Shown piece by piece: positions 17,423 through 26,850 of a stretch of 64,000 nucleotides of DNA (position 1 is its first letter; the number at the start of each line of letters is the position of its first letter). Source of the stretch: JBDWFY01 sp965275915 (GTDB lineage: Bacteria; Pseudomonadota; Alphaproteobacteria; Rhizobiales; Stappiaceae); contig CBDHYI010000007.1 of the NCBI GenBank assembly GCA_965275915.1, positions 186,001 through 250,000 on the forward strand. Reading direction: 5' to 3'. The notes beneath the pieces were generated by a model that had not been told where the DNA came from, did no database searches, and saw nothing but the letters and a program-made list of their open reading frames with translations. The position numbers and the translations under genes are program-made.

Positions 17423-20206
17423 ATGTCAAAAAGCACGCTCAAGACGATTTTGCCCATCACGGCGTTGGCAGTCGCGGCTCTTTGGTCGGGGCTGCTTGAG
17501 CCGTTGGAAAACCGTCTTGCGGCATGGCGCATGGCGCTTGCCGAGAGACCGCCCACCGGAGAGGTCGTGCTTGTCGACATCGACAGCAAAAGCCTCAGGG
17601 AGATCGGCCAATGGCCCTGGCCGCGTGACATTCACGCCACCCTGATCGACAGGCTCATGGTCGCTGAAGTCGAGGAAATCGCCTTCGACATCGACTTCAG
17701 CAGCCGTTCGTCACCGGCCGCCGATGCGGCTCTGGAGTCCGCGCTGGAACGCGCCGGGGGCAGTGTGATCCTGGCAACGTTCAATCAATCGCTTACCAAC
17801 AGATCCGGCGGATCGGCCACGGTTTCAAACCAACCGATAGACCGCTTTGCCCGCCATGCCTGGCCTGCGGTGGTGAATGTTCTCGTGGAACCTGACGGCA
17901 TCGTAAGACGCTTTCCGTATGGCGATTTCATTAACGGCGAAGACCTTCCCTCACTGCCGGCCATGTTAGGCGGGTACTCAGGCCTGTCTGACGGGTACTT
18001 TTTTGTCGACTTTGGCATTGAGGCTGACAAAATCCTTCGTCTGTCCGCCATTGATGTCCTGTCTGAAAACGTTCCGATCAACCAGTTGCGCGACAAAAAG
18101 ATTATCGTAGGCGCGGGAGCCGTGGAATTGCGGGACACGTTTGCTGTGCCGAAATACGGCACCATGTCCGGGCCATTGCTTCAGGCGCTGAGCGCAGAAA
18201 GTATTTTGCAGGACCGAAATCTTGTTCAGTTATCGCCGAAAATTATTGCGCTGAGCTGCCTGCTATTTGTCGGTTTACTGGGATTGGCGATCGCGAGACT
18301 ACCGTGGCGGTGGGCTTTGGCATTCGTCGCGCTCAGCGTTGCCGCGGTCGAGGGCGGTGCGGTTCTTCTGCAGCACACACAACCGGTTCTGCCCCAGACA
18401 GGCATCTTTTATGTAAGCGGCCTTCTGTTGCTTGCAGCGATTCTGTTCCGGGAGATCAATCTGAGGAAAATGTTGCTGTTTGTTTCCCGAAAGGAGACAC
18501 ACAACACAAAGCTGTTGCTCAATCGGGTTATCACCGACAACTTTGACGGCGTTGTTGTCATCGACAGCCGCGGAGTTATCCATACCGTCAGTGCCGCCGC
18601 CTCACACATACTGAAGCGCAAGACGACGGACATCCAAGCCGGCCAGTCGGTTTCCGAGGCACTGCCAAAACCGCTTTTGTCTGCCTTTGCTGAAGCCAAG
18701 GTCCTTTTTGACAACGACCCATCGCAATCTTCTTTTCGAGCCGAGGTCGAAACCGAACAGTCAAAGGGCGAGAAAAGTCAGATCCTGGAATATGTCCTGA
18801 CCGCTTCGCAAATCGATGGGATCGATTCTGACCAAGCGCAAAAAGCGGATAACAGCGTCTTCTGCCTGACATTCCGAGACGTAACCGAGGATCGGCAGGC
18901 GCAACGCCGCATTTCGTACCTGGCGCGTTTCGATACCCTCACGGGCCTTCCCAACCGCAACCAATTCCTGGAAGCGCTGGAGGAACAAGTAAAAGCCGTC
19001 GGCAACAGGTCAGGCCCGCTCGCTCTGCTCAGCATTGACCTTGACCGGTTCAAGACGGTCAATGACACTCTCGGCCATCAGGTCGGCGACCGGCTTCTGT
19101 GCGCCGTCGCAGACCGGCTCCGTCACTTTGCCTGGGAACTGGGTCTAACGGCTCGGCTGGGCGGCGACGAATTCTGCCTCCTTATCCCCGATGCGCCGGA
19201 CACCGACGCGCTCTCGTCGCATCTTCGGGAAATGCTCGCTTCGTTGTGCGAACCCTACGATCTTGGAGATCATCGGATGCTTATTGGCGTCAGCATCGGC
19301 GTGGCCTTCGCCGACCGGTCCGACGTTGCTCCCGATCAGCTCATGAAAGATTCCGATACCGCACTTTATCGGGCCAAATCTCAAAACGGGAGCGCCTATT
19401 GCTTCTTCGACCCTGAGATGGACCTGGCCCTCCAAAGCCGGCGCAACCTTGAGGCAGACCTGCGCATTGCCATCGAACGGTCGGAATTCCAATTGCATTA
19501 TCAGCCGCAGACGGATCTGGCGACGGGAGCGCTGGTAGGCGCAGAAGCCCTTATCCGTTGGAACCATCCCGCTCGCGGACGTGTTCCGCCGGACGAGTTT
19601 ATCTCTATCGCTGAAGAGACCGGTCTGATTATCCCGATAGGCGCCTGGGCCCTGCGTCAGGCATGCCGTGACGCTGCATCATGGCCGGAGAAAATCAAGG
19701 TCGCCGTAAACCTGTCGGCTGTTCAATTCACATCCGGAACGCTCGTCGACACTGTTGAGGGCGCCCTGGCGGCAAGCGGTCTGCCGGCAGAAATGCTCGA
19801 TCTCGAAATAACCGAGTCTCTGTTTATCAACGAAAACGCCGCCGTCACCCAACAGTTGGAAACGCTCCGCACGCTTGGAATTCACCTGTCGCTGGATGAC
19901 TTTGGCACCGGCTATTCTTCCCTCCGCTACCTGTCAAAATACCCCATCGACAAAATCAAGATCGACCGGGCATTCGTCAGAAATCTGCCTGAAGATCAAT
20001 CGTCGCTCGCAATCATCCAGTCAGTCGGCATTCTTGCCGATACGCTTGGCTTAACCCTGTTGGCCGAGGGTGTTGAGACCATGGACCAGGCCTCACTCCT
20101 GAAGTTGGCCGGCTGCGAGCAGGCACAGGGTTACCTTTATGCGAGGCCGCAAAGCTGCGATGACCTGCTGCGGTTGATGCATGACTGGAAGGCGATCGCG
20201 GCATAA
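17423..20206 (+). CDS. CHASE2-PAS-GGDEF-EAL cyclic di-GMP protein
   Basis: Inner-membrane signalling protein of 927 residues. A first membrane segment (about 8-24) leads to an extracytoplasmic CHASE2 sensor (about 45-265; VVLVDIDSKSLREIGQWPWPR is typical). Further membrane segments occur at about 273-345, then a PAS-like domain (about 365-490), GGDEF (about 500-660) and EAL (about 675-920). Both catalytic motifs look intact: RLGGDEF, and EALIRW, NLSAVQF, EITES, DDFGTGYSSL and AEGVET. I see no RxxD inhibition site just before GGDEF. It may make or degrade cyclic di-GMP. It follows the FecR gene closely and is probably cotranscribed. Confidence 0.92.
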   Translation: MSKSTLKTILPITALAVAALWSGLLEPLENRLAAWRMALAERPPTGEVVLVDIDSKSLREIGQWPWPRDIHATLIDRLMVAEVEEIAFDIDFSSRSSPAADAALESALERAGGSVILATFNQSLTNRSGGSATVSNQPIDRFARHAWPAVVNVLVEPDGIVRRFPYGDFINGEDLPSLPAMLGGYSGLSDGYFFVDFGIEADKILRLSAIDVLSENVPINQLRDKKIIVGAGAVELRDTFAVPKYGTMSGPLLQALSAESILQDRNLVQLSPKIIALSCLLFVGLLGLAIARLPWRWALAFVALSVAAVEGGAVLLQHTQPVLPQTGIFYVSGLLLLAAILFREINLRKMLLFVSRKETHNTKLLLNRVITDNFDGVVVIDSRGVIHTVSAAASHILKRKTTDIQAGQSVSEALPKPLLSAFAEAKVLFDNDPSQSSFRAEVETEQSKGEKSQILEYVLTASQIDGIDSDQAQKADNSVFCLTFRDVTEDRQAQRRISYLARFDTLTGLPNRNQFLEALEEQVKAVGNRSGPLALLSIDLDRFKTVNDTLGHQVGDRLLCAVADRLRHFAWELGLTARLGGDEFCLLIPDAPDTDALSSHLREMLASLCEPYDLGDHRMLIGVSIGVAFADRSDVAPDQLMKDSDTALYRAKSQNGSAYCFFDPEMDLALQSRRNLEADLRIAIERSEFQLHYQPQTDLATGALVGAEALIRWNHPARGRVPPDEFISIAEETGLIIPIGAWALRQACRDAASWPEKIKVAVNLSAVQFTSGTLVDTVEGALAASGLPAEMLDLEITESLFINENAAVTQQLETLRTLGIHLSLDDFGTGYSSLRYLSKYPIDKIKIDRAFVRNLPEDQSSLAIIQSVGILADTLGLTLLAEGVETMDQASLLKLAGCEQAQGYLYARPQSCDDLLRLMHDWKAIAA

Positions 20207-20215
20207 CGTCTGACA

Positions 20216-20773
20216 TCATCCGCCCATCTGCCACTGCTTGAGCGCATCAAGCGGCCAGATCAGCATGATCACGTTCATGGCGAGATTGTCGCGTACCATA
20301 TAGGCGGCAAACAGTTCGAAAAACAGCGCCAGCGCCACCGTGACCCAGACCGGCAGGCGAGCAGCAAGAAAGAAGCCAAGCAGCATCCATAAAATATCGA
20401 ACACTGAATTCAGGACACTGTCGCCTGTGTAGCCAAGCGCAATGGTTGCTTCCCGGTAACGGTCGATGATGATCGGTGAATTTTCGAGAATCTCCCAGGC
20501 CGCCTCAATCACAATGGCAATCAGTGCCCGGAGGCCCAACGGCTGTGTTCGCATGATCAGCCAAAGCAGTCCGTAAAACAGCATGCCGTGAATGATGTGG
20601 GAGAATGTGTACCAGTCAGCGATATGTTGTGAATTGTCCGCCCCGGCGACGTCGCCGGTCCAGAACTTGATCGTTCCGCAGGTGCAGATCGGCACCCGGC
20701 CCAAGGCAAGAAGAATAAGGGCGGTGACCGTTATCAGAGCCACACCCGCAAAGAAATAATGCCTGTTCGTCAT
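20216..20773 (-). CDS. DUF2585 / UPF0314 membrane protein
   Basis: Integral membrane protein of 185 residues with about four or five hydrophobic segments. It matches the UPF0314 family typical of Hyphomicrobiales: GRVPICTCGTIKFWTGDV near the start, TFSHIIHGMLFYGLLW and EAAWEILENSPIIIDRYRE in the middle. Function unknown. Its start codon overlaps the stop of the upstream secreted protein by an ATGA overlap, so translation is probably coupled. Confidence 0.9.
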   Translation of the reverse strand: MTNRHYFFAGVALITVTALILLALGRVPICTCGTIKFWTGDVAGADNSQHIADWYTFSHIIHGMLFYGLLWLIMRTQPLGLRALIAIVIEAAWEILENSPIIIDRYREATIALGYTGDSVLNSVFDILWMLLGFFLAARLPVWVTVALALFFELFAAYMVRDNLAMNVIMLIWPLDALKQWQMGG

Positions 20774-21252
20774 TCAATAACGTACCGGTGCGTGAGCCTG
20801 TCTCCATCGCTCACAGTGACCTGCTTGAAGCCCATCAGTTTGCAGAAGTCCAAAAAATTGAAATTTTGCGGGTTCTCGGTCTCAGTGAAAAGCTGTGTCG
20901 AGCGGGCCATGCTGGTCATACTGGCCAGCAGCGCGCGTATTCGGAACAGCGTGTTGTACTTTCCGTCCTCCACAGCAACGATAATCATTTTTTCATGATC
21001 CTTTCCCTTGACGAACAGATGAAAGGATGGCGGATATCCGCGATCGCGCTGCTGTTTGTCCATTCCCGCAGCAAAAGCGCTTCGCGTGGACTTGGAGGCC
21101 TCGGGCGATATCTCCGTAACGGCCACGTACACTTCCTGAGTGCCGCCCTCCGGATAATAATAGCCTGCATGCAGATCGCTGGCATGAAGATGACCGCCGG
21201 TCATCACGGCAAACGCCAGCGTCAAAAAAGCAAATACCGAGTTGGTACGCAT
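20770..21252 (-). CDS. Secreted hypothetical protein coupled to DUF2585
   Basis: A 160-residue protein with a clear signal peptide (MRTNSVFAFLTLAFAVMTGG, cut near HLHA). The mature part is a small mixed domain with HAGYYYPEGGTQEVYVAVTE and PSFHLFVKGKDHEKMIIVAVE; I do not recognise a family. The ATG at 21252 follows GGAGGGGAAGG, one of the strongest ribosome binding sites in the window, so the open frame upstream (to 21462) is not used. It overlaps the DUF2585 gene by four bases (ATGA). Confidence 0.75.
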   Translation of the reverse strand: MRTNSVFAFLTLAFAVMTGGHLHASDLHAGYYYPEGGTQEVYVAVTEISPEASKSTRSAFAAGMDKQQRDRGYPPSFHLFVKGKDHEKMIIVAVEDGKYNTLFRIRALLASMTSMARSTQLFTETENPQNFNFLDFCKLMGFKQVTVSDGDRLTHRYVIE

Positions 21253-21560
21253 GTCCTTCCCCTCCATAAGGTGCGTTGCTGACCATCGCAGACAGTCATG
21301 AACACATGCAAGAAAGAAAGAACTTGTGCAATACCGGAGGAACTGAGGAGCGACCCGCATCACCGGCGTGGTTTCGGTTGCCCGGCAGGGTGCGTTGCAT
21401 CGCCCGCCGTAATACGCCTGCCCGGACAAACCGCTATCGGGCATGAAACAGGCCAGCCCCATGTTCCTTTGGTATTGCCCTCTTTCCTGTATTGCTGGAA
21501 ATTGTCATTATGGTAAGGGCTCCATTTGAATTGAGTCCGCTGGTTTTAAAAGGCATTGGA
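21253..21560. other. Divergent promoter region, no gene seen
   Basis: About 308 bp between the divergent secreted-protein gene and the metallophosphoesterase. I see no repeat, RNA gene or defined operator. It most likely contains the two promoters. Confidence 0.4.
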
Positions 21561-22292
21561 ATGCGCGTCGCGTTAATCTCCGACATCCATGGCAATGACG
21601 TTGCTTTTGAAACGGTTATGGGTGCCATAAACAAGGAGAGCGTCGACCAACTCGTCTGCCTGGGGGATGTTGCCACACTCGGCCCCGATCCGGTCGAAAC
21701 GATCGACCGGCTGAGACAGCTGAACTGCTTGTGCATCATGGGCAATCACGACGAATTCCTGCTCGACCGGGACCTGCTTCAGAAATACACGAACAGCCCC
21801 GTGATCCGTGATGCCGTGGATTGGTGCCGCGACAGGCTTTCCGCAGAACATTTTTCGTTTTTGAGGACGTTTGAGCGCCATGCCACACTGGATCTTGGAG
21901 ACGAACGGTCGCTTATGGTTTTTCACGGCACACCGCGCTCGCACATGGAAAATCTTCTGGCGACAACACCGCCGGAAGAACTGGACAACCTGTTGGGAGA
22001 GCACCGTGCCTCGGTGATGGCGGGCGGCCACACGCACGTTCAGATGTTGCGCCAGCACCGGGGCTATCTGATCGTCAACGCCGGCAGCGTCGGGCAGCCC
22101 TTCAAAGAGTTTGCGGACAATTGCGAACCCGTTCTGATGCCGCAATTTGCCGAGTACGCGATTATCGAGTCAGACGAAGGGCATGTCCGGATCTCTCTCA
22201 GACGCATCCCCGTCGATTGCAAAAGACTACGGCAGCGGCTCGGCGACGTGACGTTTCCCATGCTCGATTTTACGCTGCGCCAACTTGCCTGA
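21561..22292 (+). CDS. Metallophosphoesterase family protein
   Basis: Calcineurin-like phosphoesterase of 243 residues. All metal-binding motifs are present: SDIHGN, GDVATLGPDP, MGNHDE, VFHGTP, GGHTH. The layout is that of YfcE/MJ0936-type phosphodiesterases; the substrate is not predictable. I take the ATG at 21561 because MRVALISDIHGN is the usual start of the fold. The next gene, a tyrosine-phosphatase-like protein, lies 96 bp downstream on the same strand. Confidence 0.88.
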   Translation: MRVALISDIHGNDVAFETVMGAINKESVDQLVCLGDVATLGPDPVETIDRLRQLNCLCIMGNHDEFLLDRDLLQKYTNSPVIRDAVDWCRDRLSAEHFSFLRTFERHATLDLGDERSLMVFHGTPRSHMENLLATTPPEELDNLLGEHRASVMAGGHTHVQMLRQHRGYLIVNAGSVGQPFKEFADNCEPVLMPQFAEYAIIESDEGHVRISLRRIPVDCKRLRQRLGDVTFPMLDFTLRQLA

Positions 22293-22388
22293 CTGCTTGA
22301 CTGCCGGGGAATATTGACCAACTAAAGACAGATCTTCAGACTAAACAACAGTGTCTGTGAACGCAGTACCGTTTCATCAGGACAATCC

Positions 22389-22901
22389 ATGCTTCACGTC
22401 TGCTCGCTCTCCACTTTGCATCGCACATCAGAACGCACCGGCGCTGCGCACCTGATCACCCTGATCAATGAGGGAACGCCCGTGGAGCGACCGGCCGGCA
22501 TTACCGCTGAAAATCATCTGTTTCTCGCATTCAACGACATTGTCGAACCGATGGACGGGATGACACCGCCGGCGGCCGTCCATGTCGAAGAATTGCTCCG
22601 CTTTGTGGAAGAATGGGACCAGTCCGCACCGATGCTCATTCACTGCTGGGCCGGGATAAGCCGGTCGACGGCGGGCGCCTATATCGTAAACTGCTATCTC
22701 AATCCCGACCGCAGCGAACTGGACATTGCGCGGGCCTTGCGCAAGGCAGCACCGTCGGCGACCCCCAATATCCGCCTTGTCAGGATTGCCGATCGGATTC
22801 TTTCAAGAGACGGGCGTATGGAAGACGCAATCCTTTCGATCGGACGCGGCGCGAATGCGTTTGAAGGCGCCCCTTTTCATTTCTGGGTCGCAGACACATG
22901 A
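22389..22901 (+). CDS. Tyrosine phosphatase-like protein
   Basis: A 170-residue protein of the cysteine-based phosphatase fold. The active-site loop HCWAGISRSTA contains the full C-x5-R motif with the following Ser. A conserved Asp lies earlier, in FNDIVEPMDG, where a general acid would be expected. It sits 13 bp upstream of the NrtR-type regulator, with which it probably forms an operon. A role in NAD or ADP-ribose metabolism would be a guess from context only. Confidence 0.85.
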   Translation: MLHVCSLSTLHRTSERTGAAHLITLINEGTPVERPAGITAENHLFLAFNDIVEPMDGMTPPAAVHVEELLRFVEEWDQSAPMLIHCWAGISRSTAGAYIVNCYLNPDRSELDIARALRKAAPSATPNIRLVRIADRILSRDGRMEDAILSIGRGANAFEGAPFHFWVADT

Positions 22902-22914
22902 TGAGGGGTCGAAG

Positions 22915-23883
22915 ATGACGGATCGGACCACCTCGGTTGAAATAGGACTGAATGCCGTCATCGTTGCCGTCGCAAAGCCGATCCCACTGACCCTGGTCAT
23001 CAATGCGAAAGACACTGCCGACCCGCAGGCCCTGCCGTTCGGACCGTTTGATCCGTTCAGTCATCGGACCTTTGAAATCGGTTTACGGTCCTGGGTCGAG
23101 GCGCAGACAGCCTTGCGCCTGGGATATGTCGAACAGCTTTACACATTCGGCGACCGGGGCCGACATGCGCTCCCCGGCGACAGTCTACCGCATATCGTTT
23201 CCGTCGGTTATCTGGCGCTGACCAGAAGGAATGAGCGGTCGGATTCTCTGCTGTCAGAACAACGCGCCGAATGGCGGTCCTGGTATGATTTTTTCCCCTG
23301 GGAGGACTGGAGAGACGGACGACCATCGCTGCTTGATGATGCAATAGTGCCGGCCCTGACAGAGTGGGCCGACAAATCCTCGGACGGCGCCTCTCCGCGT
23401 GGCCTCAGCCGCCCCAACCGGCTCCGCCAGGCCTTCGGAATCGACGGACCGTGGGACGAGGAACGCGTGCTGGACCGGTACGAACTGCTCTATGAGGCGG
23501 GGTTGCTTGAGGAAGCAAAACGCGATGGCCGCCCCGCAGCTCTGGAACGAAGCGAATTGCCCCAATTCGGCCGATCCATGCAATTCGATCATCGGCGTAT
23601 TCTGGCAACCGCCATCTCCCGCCTCCGGGCTAAATTGAAATATCGGCCGGTTGTTTTTGAACTGATGCCCTCCGCGTTCACACTGACCGAACTCCAACAG
23701 ACTGTGGAAGCAATTTCCGGGAGGCATCTGCACAAGCAGAATTTCAGGCGTCTGGTTGAAAACGCGGATCTGGTTGAGCCGACCGGAGCGACATCGACCC
23801 AAACCGGAGGGCGCCCGGCCGCATTGTTCCGGTATCGTCGCCAGATCCTGCGCGAACGCCCTGCCCCCGGTCTCAGGGTCTGA
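22915..23883 (+). CDS. NrtR/NadQ-type NAD biosynthesis regulator
   Basis: Transcription regulator of 322 residues made of a Nudix-like ligand domain and a C-terminal winged helix. The NrtR hallmark is clear: YVEQLYTFGDRGRH followed by VSVGYLALTRR. The Nudix box itself is degenerate, as usual for regulators that bind but do not cleave. The DNA-binding domain is at about 250-320 (FTLTELQQTVEAISGRHLHK, FRRLVEN). Such regulators control NAD biosynthesis genes; nadABC lies about 7 kb downstream. The ATG at 22915 follows GAGGGG; the frame upstream overlaps the phosphatase gene and is not coding. Confidence 0.88.
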   Translation: MTDRTTSVEIGLNAVIVAVAKPIPLTLVINAKDTADPQALPFGPFDPFSHRTFEIGLRSWVEAQTALRLGYVEQLYTFGDRGRHALPGDSLPHIVSVGYLALTRRNERSDSLLSEQRAEWRSWYDFFPWEDWRDGRPSLLDDAIVPALTEWADKSSDGASPRGLSRPNRLRQAFGIDGPWDEERVLDRYELLYEAGLLEEAKRDGRPAALERSELPQFGRSMQFDHRRILATAISRLRAKLKYRPVVFELMPSAFTLTELQQTVEAISGRHLHKQNFRRLVENADLVEPTGATSTQTGGRPAALFRYRRQILRERPAPGLRV

Positions 23884-24058
23884 GGGCAAACGCTTCTCCA
23901 ATATCGACAACCTCAATTCAGGCGCAGAGTTCCCCTATTGAAAATCGCGCCTTATGAACGCGATCATACCGGACAGGGAGGCCGTTCTGTTAGTCATGCG
24001 CGCCCGATTTCGAGAAGCAGGCAAAACTGCTGCCGTTCGCCAATAGGAAAAAGTTGCC

Positions 24059-26824
24059 TTGGAAGCAATCGCGATCATACTCATTCTGATTATCGCCTTT
24101 CTCTTTATCGGCGCACTCCTGGCCTTTGTGTCCTGGGGCCGGATCAGGACCCTGCAGAACCGTCTTGACGTTCTTGAAACGGAGTTGGCCGGACGCGCAT
24201 CCGTACAAACGGCGGACGGAACAAGCAGATCGCCAGCTCAAGACAAACCGGCCGCGACCGTCCGGGAACGTGCCGTACCGCCCCAAACAGGGAAAGAACC
24301 AGGCGGAAAGGACGCAAAGAAAAGCGTTCCAGCCGTAGCATCAACCGCCAGACAGGCCGATCCCGGTCCGAGCGAAAACCCCGCAATTCACGTCCAACAG
24401 CATCCACCGCAGAGGAGCTTGGAAGAAAGACTGGGTGCGCACTGGGCGGTTTGGATCGGTGGCCTTGCACTGGTCCTGGGCGGCATTTTTCTAGTGCGCT
24501 ATTCGATCGAAGCCGGTCTGCTCGGTCCCGTTGCCCGGGTTTCCCTTGGAGGGATTCTTGCTGTGCTGCTGTTCCTGTCAGGTGAATGGTTGCGCCGCGG
24601 CAGCAAATCCGATCAGACGGATGCTTCGGGGGATGATCAAACACCGGCTCTCCTCAAAGTGCCGTATATTCCGGGCATTCTGACATTGGCCGGCACGACA
24701 ACCGCCTTTGCCACCGTTTTTGCCGCCCATGCCCTTTACGGTCTTGTCGGACCTGCTCCGGCTTTTGCGCTTCTGGGGATTGTTGCGGTCGGAACTTTGC
24801 TCGCCGCTGTTTTGCACGGTCCGGCCGTCGCCTCCTTCGGCCTTGTCGCGAGCTATCTCGTCCCGTTTCTCGTCAATTCCGACAGCCCTGCCCTTCTTCC
24901 GCTTGCGTTTTACGGCCTGGCCGTGACGCTCGCCGCCTATGGCGTCGCCCGTCTCAGACTCTGGCGCTGGCTGGCGATTGCCGGGGTTGCCGGATCGATC
25001 CTCTGGGGTCATCTTTTGGCTTTCCTTGCCGGGGCAGCGGACACAGGCACACTCGCCTTTTTCGATATCGCAAGCCTTGCGATGACGGCCTATGTCTTCC
25101 TGTTCAGCCTCTATCAACGCGAGCCGTCCCTCCCGGCGGTGCGGTGGGATTGGCTCGCCATAGCGGCCACTGGCCTGCATGGCCTCCTGTTTTTCTATTT
25201 GCTGCAGGTGAACGACTTCGGCACGATCTCTTTCGGATTGTCGCTGGTCGTTTTTGCAGTTTTACTGTATTTCGCGGGGTCCCGGCCGGTCGTCTCTCCC
25301 CTTGCGTACGTCACGATCTTCCTTGCTTCTCTCAGTTTCCTGTCTTTCGACGTCGATCTGTCACCGCTCGATTTCCAGAACAGAGCTCTCGCCACGCCCA
25401 GGATCGCCGCAGCGCTGGCTGACCCGACCGTAGAGCGGTTCCTTTCAAGCGGATTCATTCTTGCGATTGTACTTGGCGCGTGCGGCTTCTTCGGTTCTCT
25501 GCGTTCAGCAGGCCGTGCGGCACTTGCGACGGCAGCGATGCTCATTCCGCTTCTGCTGCTGGCGATAGCCTATTTCCGCGTCGCTCCGTTTGAAACGGAT
25601 ATTTTCCTCGGCGGGACCGCTTTGGTTCTAGCGCTTGTGAACAGTCTGGCGTGCGCTTTCCTTGAGAGACGGCTGGCGGCAGATGCACCTTCCAAAAGCG
25701 CAGCCGTTGCCGCTTTTGCGATCGGGGCCATCGGTGCGCTGGTCACCGGCCTTTCCATTCTTCTCAACGACGGATGGCTGACCATCGCGCTGGCGCTCAC
25801 CTGCAGCGGCATCATCTGGGTTCACCATCTCAGGCCCATTCAGGCTCTCCGGTGGGTTGCTTTGATCACAGCGCTGATCTGCCTTGGAACAATCGGTCAG
25901 GACCCGACAATTGTCGGTGAGTCGGCACTCGGCACGACACCCGTTTTTAACTGGCTGCTGGTCGGATACGGGGTTCCCGCCATTTCCTTTGGTTTCTGTG
26001 CATGGCTCATGGCCTATTTTGCACGGGACATTCCGCAGCAGGCTTTTGCGTCACTTTCGATTTTTATGGTGCTCGCCACTGCAATCGTGCTTGTTCATCA
26101 CACGATGAATCCGGGCAATTTCTACGATGCGCCCGATACTCTAAGAGAACGCAGCCTGTTCACACTGATCTTCCTGGCCGGATCACTGGTTCTTCAGCGG
26201 TTCGATCTGCGCCGGAGCAGCCCGGTGTTTTACCACGGGTCAACCATCCTTGGCGTGATCGGCTTCCTGATGATGGCCTTTGTGCATCTGATCGAGCTCA
26301 ACCCGTACCTGACGGGCGAACCCGTTGGCGAGGGCATGATCATCAATCTCAATCTGTCGGCCTATCTGCTGCCGGCCATCCTTGCCGGTGCCATCGCACT
26401 CCAATCCTGGGAAACACGGCCCCAACCTTACGTGATGGGCGCGGCGGCCAGTTCACTCCTGTTGTTTTTCGCCTATGTTACGGCCCAGGTGCGGACCTAT
26501 TTCCACGGGACGGATCTGTCGTTCGGGCCGACAACCGATGCCGAACTTTATACCTACTCCGCCGCATGGCTCTTGCTTGGCATCGGGCTGCTCGGTGCCG
26601 GCTTCGTAACCCGGTCGCGCACACTTCGGCTCGGCTCAGCTGCCGTGGTCGTCGCCGTGGTCATCAAGGTGTTTCTCTACGATATGGCGAGTCTTGACGG
26701 GGTTCTTCGCGCGCTCTCCTTTATCGGCCTTGGCGTTGTGCTGATCGGCATCGGCATCATCTATCAGCATCTGCTGCGCCCCCCTGCCGACGGCGCTGAG
26801 CCGGTTGCCAGACCGGAGGCTTAA
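24059..26824 (+). CDS. DUF2339 polytopic membrane protein
   Basis: Large membrane protein of 921 residues and unknown function. A single N-terminal membrane segment (about 3-25) is followed by a short coiled stretch and a Pro/Ala-rich cytosolic linker to about residue 118. Then comes the DUF2339 start LEERLGAHWAVWIGGLALVL and about twenty further hydrophobic segments to the end. The start is a TTG with AGGAAAAA about eight bases upstream; no ATG is better placed. Confidence 0.88.
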   Translation: MEAIAIILILIIAFLFIGALLAFVSWGRIRTLQNRLDVLETELAGRASVQTADGTSRSPAQDKPAATVRERAVPPQTGKEPGGKDAKKSVPAVASTARQADPGPSENPAIHVQQHPPQRSLEERLGAHWAVWIGGLALVLGGIFLVRYSIEAGLLGPVARVSLGGILAVLLFLSGEWLRRGSKSDQTDASGDDQTPALLKVPYIPGILTLAGTTTAFATVFAAHALYGLVGPAPAFALLGIVAVGTLLAAVLHGPAVASFGLVASYLVPFLVNSDSPALLPLAFYGLAVTLAAYGVARLRLWRWLAIAGVAGSILWGHLLAFLAGAADTGTLAFFDIASLAMTAYVFLFSLYQREPSLPAVRWDWLAIAATGLHGLLFFYLLQVNDFGTISFGLSLVVFAVLLYFAGSRPVVSPLAYVTIFLASLSFLSFDVDLSPLDFQNRALATPRIAAALADPTVERFLSSGFILAIVLGACGFFGSLRSAGRAALATAAMLIPLLLLAIAYFRVAPFETDIFLGGTALVLALVNSLACAFLERRLAADAPSKSAAVAAFAIGAIGALVTGLSILLNDGWLTIALALTCSGIIWVHHLRPIQALRWVALITALICLGTIGQDPTIVGESALGTTPVFNWLLVGYGVPAISFGFCAWLMAYFARDIPQQAFASLSIFMVLATAIVLVHHTMNPGNFYDAPDTLRERSLFTLIFLAGSLVLQRFDLRRSSPVFYHGSTILGVIGFLMMAFVHLIELNPYLTGEPVGEGMIINLNLSAYLLPAILAGAIALQSWETRPQPYVMGAAASSLLLFFAYVTAQVRTYFHGTDLSFGPTTDAELYTYSAAWLLLGIGLLGAGFVTRSRTLRLGSAAVVVAVVIKVFLYDMASLDGVLRALSFIGLGVVLIGIGIIYQHLLRPPADGAEPVARPEA

Positions 26825-26850
26825 TCGCCATCATATGCGAGAGAAGCGGA

